DNA of 7,655 bases from Candidatus Bandiella numerosa. Lineage in GTDB: Bacteria; Pseudomonadota; Alphaproteobacteria; Rickettsiales; Midichloriaceae. Made by a program: the position numbers and the translations under genes. The notes beneath the pieces are model-generated. The model searched no databases. It was not told where the DNA came from and saw nothing but the letters and a program-made list of their open reading frames with translations. Position 1 is the stretch's first letter, and every line of letters starts with the position of its first letter. Shown here piece by piece: positions 6,591 to 7,655 of the stretch. Location: positions 1 to 7,655 of the forward strand of contig NZ_JAJBJD010000041.1 in NCBI RefSeq assembly GCF_021811875.1. Direction: 5' to 3'.

Positions 6591-7451
6591 ATGAGCAAAG
6601 GTTATTTACTATCTATATTATTCCACTTAGCAGTCTTTTTACTGCTTATTATTAATATTAATATTTTAAAACCTCCTAAAAAATTAACTTATCAAAAATT
6701 TTCAATTCATATAGGTCCCGTAAAAAAAGAGCCTTCTACAAATCTACCTAAAGATAGCCCTGAAAAGAAAATAACTAAAGAGATACCGGAAATTCCTCAG
6801 AAAAAGGAAATAGTACAACCTGCGAATTCTAAAACTCCAGAAAAGAAAATAACTAAAGAGGTGCCGGAAAAAGAAGATAAAAAAAAGCCAGTAATTAAGA
6901 AAAATAATGCAATAAAAGAAATAGTTAAAGAACCACCAGCTATAGAAAAAAAGAAAGTTAATAAAAAAGAATTGCAAAAAACTAATACTCAAAAATTGCA
7001 GCAAGAAAAGAAGCAAAAAATTCCAAAGAAAGATGCTATAGACACAAAAAAATTACCTGACTTAACAAAAGAGAAAAAAGTTGCAAAGCAAGAACCTGTA
7101 AAAGACATATTTTCCAATGTAGCAGACAATAGTGAGCCAGTTAATTTAAATAATACATATGCTGTTTTAGATGAAAATGACCGTTTAAGGATTCAAGAAC
7201 AATTACAGAAACATTGGAATTCTACACCATGCTTGGAGGGCATGCAAACTGAAGTTGAAATCATATTAGATGGAAATTGCAATATCATACATAGAGCTCT
7301 TAAAAACGCTTATACATCATCAGCACAACTCAGAGCTTGTGCTGAAAGCGCGCTTAAATCTACTCAAAAAATTGATAAAATAGAACTAGATGAGGCTAAA
7401 AGTTGTAAAAAGTATAATCAAGAACTCATCAAGATTTACTTTAATAAATAG
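6591..7451 (+). CDS. tolA: TolA-like cell envelope protein (TonB/TolA family C-terminal domain)
   Basis: TolA links the TolQ-TolR motor to TolB and Pal at the outer membrane. Residues 5-23 form the N-terminal membrane anchor, whose serine and histidine (S8, H12) match the SxxxH pattern that in TolA and TonB contacts TolQ or ExbB. A long lysine-, proline- and glutamate-rich linker (about 28-175) spans the periplasm. The C-terminal globular domain begins near LDENDRLRIQEQLQKHWN (193-210) and resembles TolA domain III: VEIILDGNCNI, then AYTSSAQLRACAESALKS (240-257) and a KYNQELIKIYF ending. This domain has four cysteines (214, 230, 250, 272). The linker contains a near-identical repeat (PEKKITKE at 57-64 and 83-90). 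Position behind tolQR supports TolA rather than TonB. Linkers diverge fast, so identification rests on anchor, C-terminal domain and context. The 286-residue length is shorter than E. coli TolA (421). Confidence 0.87.
   Translation: MSKGYLLSILFHLAVFLLLIININILKPPKKLTYQKFSIHIGPVKKEPSTNLPKDSPEKKITKEIPEIPQKKEIVQPANSKTPEKKITKEVPEKEDKKKPVIKKNNAIKEIVKEPPAIEKKKVNKKELQKTNTQKLQQEKKQKIPKKDAIDTKKLPDLTKEKKVAKQEPVKDIFSNVADNSEPVNLNNTYAVLDENDRLRIQEQLQKHWNSTPCLEGMQTEVEIILDGNCNIIHRALKNAYTSSAQLRACAESALKSTQKIDKIELDEAKSCKKYNQELIKIYFNK
6759..6869 (+). repeat. In-frame direct repeat in the TolA linker
   Basis: A 33-base unit at 6759-6791 recurs at 6837-6869 with 30 of 33 bases identical by hand count, 78 bases (26 codons) apart. 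Both copies encode (S/T)PEKKITKE(I/V)PE-type peptide. Two of the three differences are close together near the end of the unit. This suggests linker growth by an intragenic duplication that kept the reading frame. Confidence 0.8.
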
Positions 7452-7655
7452 GAGAAATTAAACTACTTTGTTCATGAGGAATGAAAAAAATAGTATTCAG
7501 AAGAATTGATATTTGGCAAAGCAAGTGCTCCTGACTTCATGCACTTTGAGAGAAGTGTATAGAGGTAGGTGAGGAAAAAGGAGGAGAAAATTTTAAAGTC
7601 GCTGAGTAGTGCCTAAGCTAAATATTAGTTGACATTATATTATTTACTGGTAACA
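7452..7655. other. Unassigned tail after tolA; no recognisable gene
   Basis: tolB usually follows tolA, but no TolB sequence appears here. An ATG at 7481 with GAGGA directly before it opens a 17-residue frame beginning MKKIVF and stopping at 7532-7534; it could be a remnant or nothing. Positions 7521-7620 contain 43% G+C by hand count, above three sampled coding stretches (16-35%). From 7545 to 7599 the + strand has no C at all, and 7561-7590 is 28 of 30 purines, with a strong Shine-Dalgarno-like AAGGAGGAG at 7578-7586 that has no suitable start codon after it. Small alternative hairpins lie at 7523-7557. A TTGACA box at 7629-7634 is near the right edge. An uncharacterised RNA gene, a repeat or a leader for the next gene are all possible. 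Confidence 0.45.

Noticed and set aside
6744..7016. 90-codon minus-strand frame rich in F, L and Y
   Set aside because: It is the complement of the lysine-rich TolA linker; AAA/AAG codons read backwards give phenylalanine and leucine, mimicking a membrane protein.
7523..7546. Rho-independent terminator after tolA
   Set aside because: The stem is only 6 bp with a 12-base loop and is followed by TGAGAG and not a T-run; the reverse strand is no better.
7500..7655. tRNA, 4.5S RNA, RNase P RNA or tmRNA in the tail
   Set aside because: No T-arm GTTCGA-type motif, no cloverleaf, and none of the conserved core sequences of these RNAs could be found by eye.

Overview
The window looks like bacterial chromosome from a strongly AT-rich genome with the gene complement of a Gram-negative cell: TolQ/TolR/TolA imply an outer membrane, and ParA/ParB with a consensus parS site imply chromosomal segregation. 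The order mnmE-mnmG-parA-parB, the ParA ending around SEATSHGKP and the AT bias fit an alphaproteobacterium with a reduced, host-associated lifestyle (Rickettsiales or Holosporales-like). This placement is inferred from protein motifs and composition; no phylogeny was run. Gene density is high, and the starts lack clear Shine-Dalgarno sequences.

Layout, all genes on the + strand. Positions 1-124 hold an imperfect repeat/palindrome region built around TGCACC/GGTGCA, with a long hairpin at 20-60. It abuts the C-terminal half of trmB (136-534), whose SAM-binding N-terminal half is missing. Then follow mnmE (539-1918), a perfect 16-bp parS palindrome in the short gap (1930-1945), mnmG (1957-3762), parA (3762-4544), parB (4549-5418), tolQ (5429-6142), tolR (6154-6579) and tolA (6591-7451). 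Gaps inside this run are 4, 38, -1, 4, 10, 11 and 11 bases, so it is probably one transcription unit or a few overlapping ones. The last 204 bases (7452-7655) contain no recognisable gene. They include a C-free, purine-rich block and small alternative hairpins where tolB would usually follow.

Functionally there are three modules. MnmE and MnmG form the complex that modifies uridine 34 of certain tRNAs. ParA, ParB and parS form the chromosome partitioning system, with its centromere site placed just before mnmG. TolQ, TolR and TolA form the proton-driven inner-membrane part of the Tol-Pal system, which constricts the outer membrane at division. The run therefore joins segregation and envelope constriction.

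I found no convincing new biological system. The items most worth checking are the parS site, the absence of rsmG between mnmG and parA, the fusion of parAB to tolQRA, the broken trmB beside a repeat, and the unexplained tail that replaces tolB.
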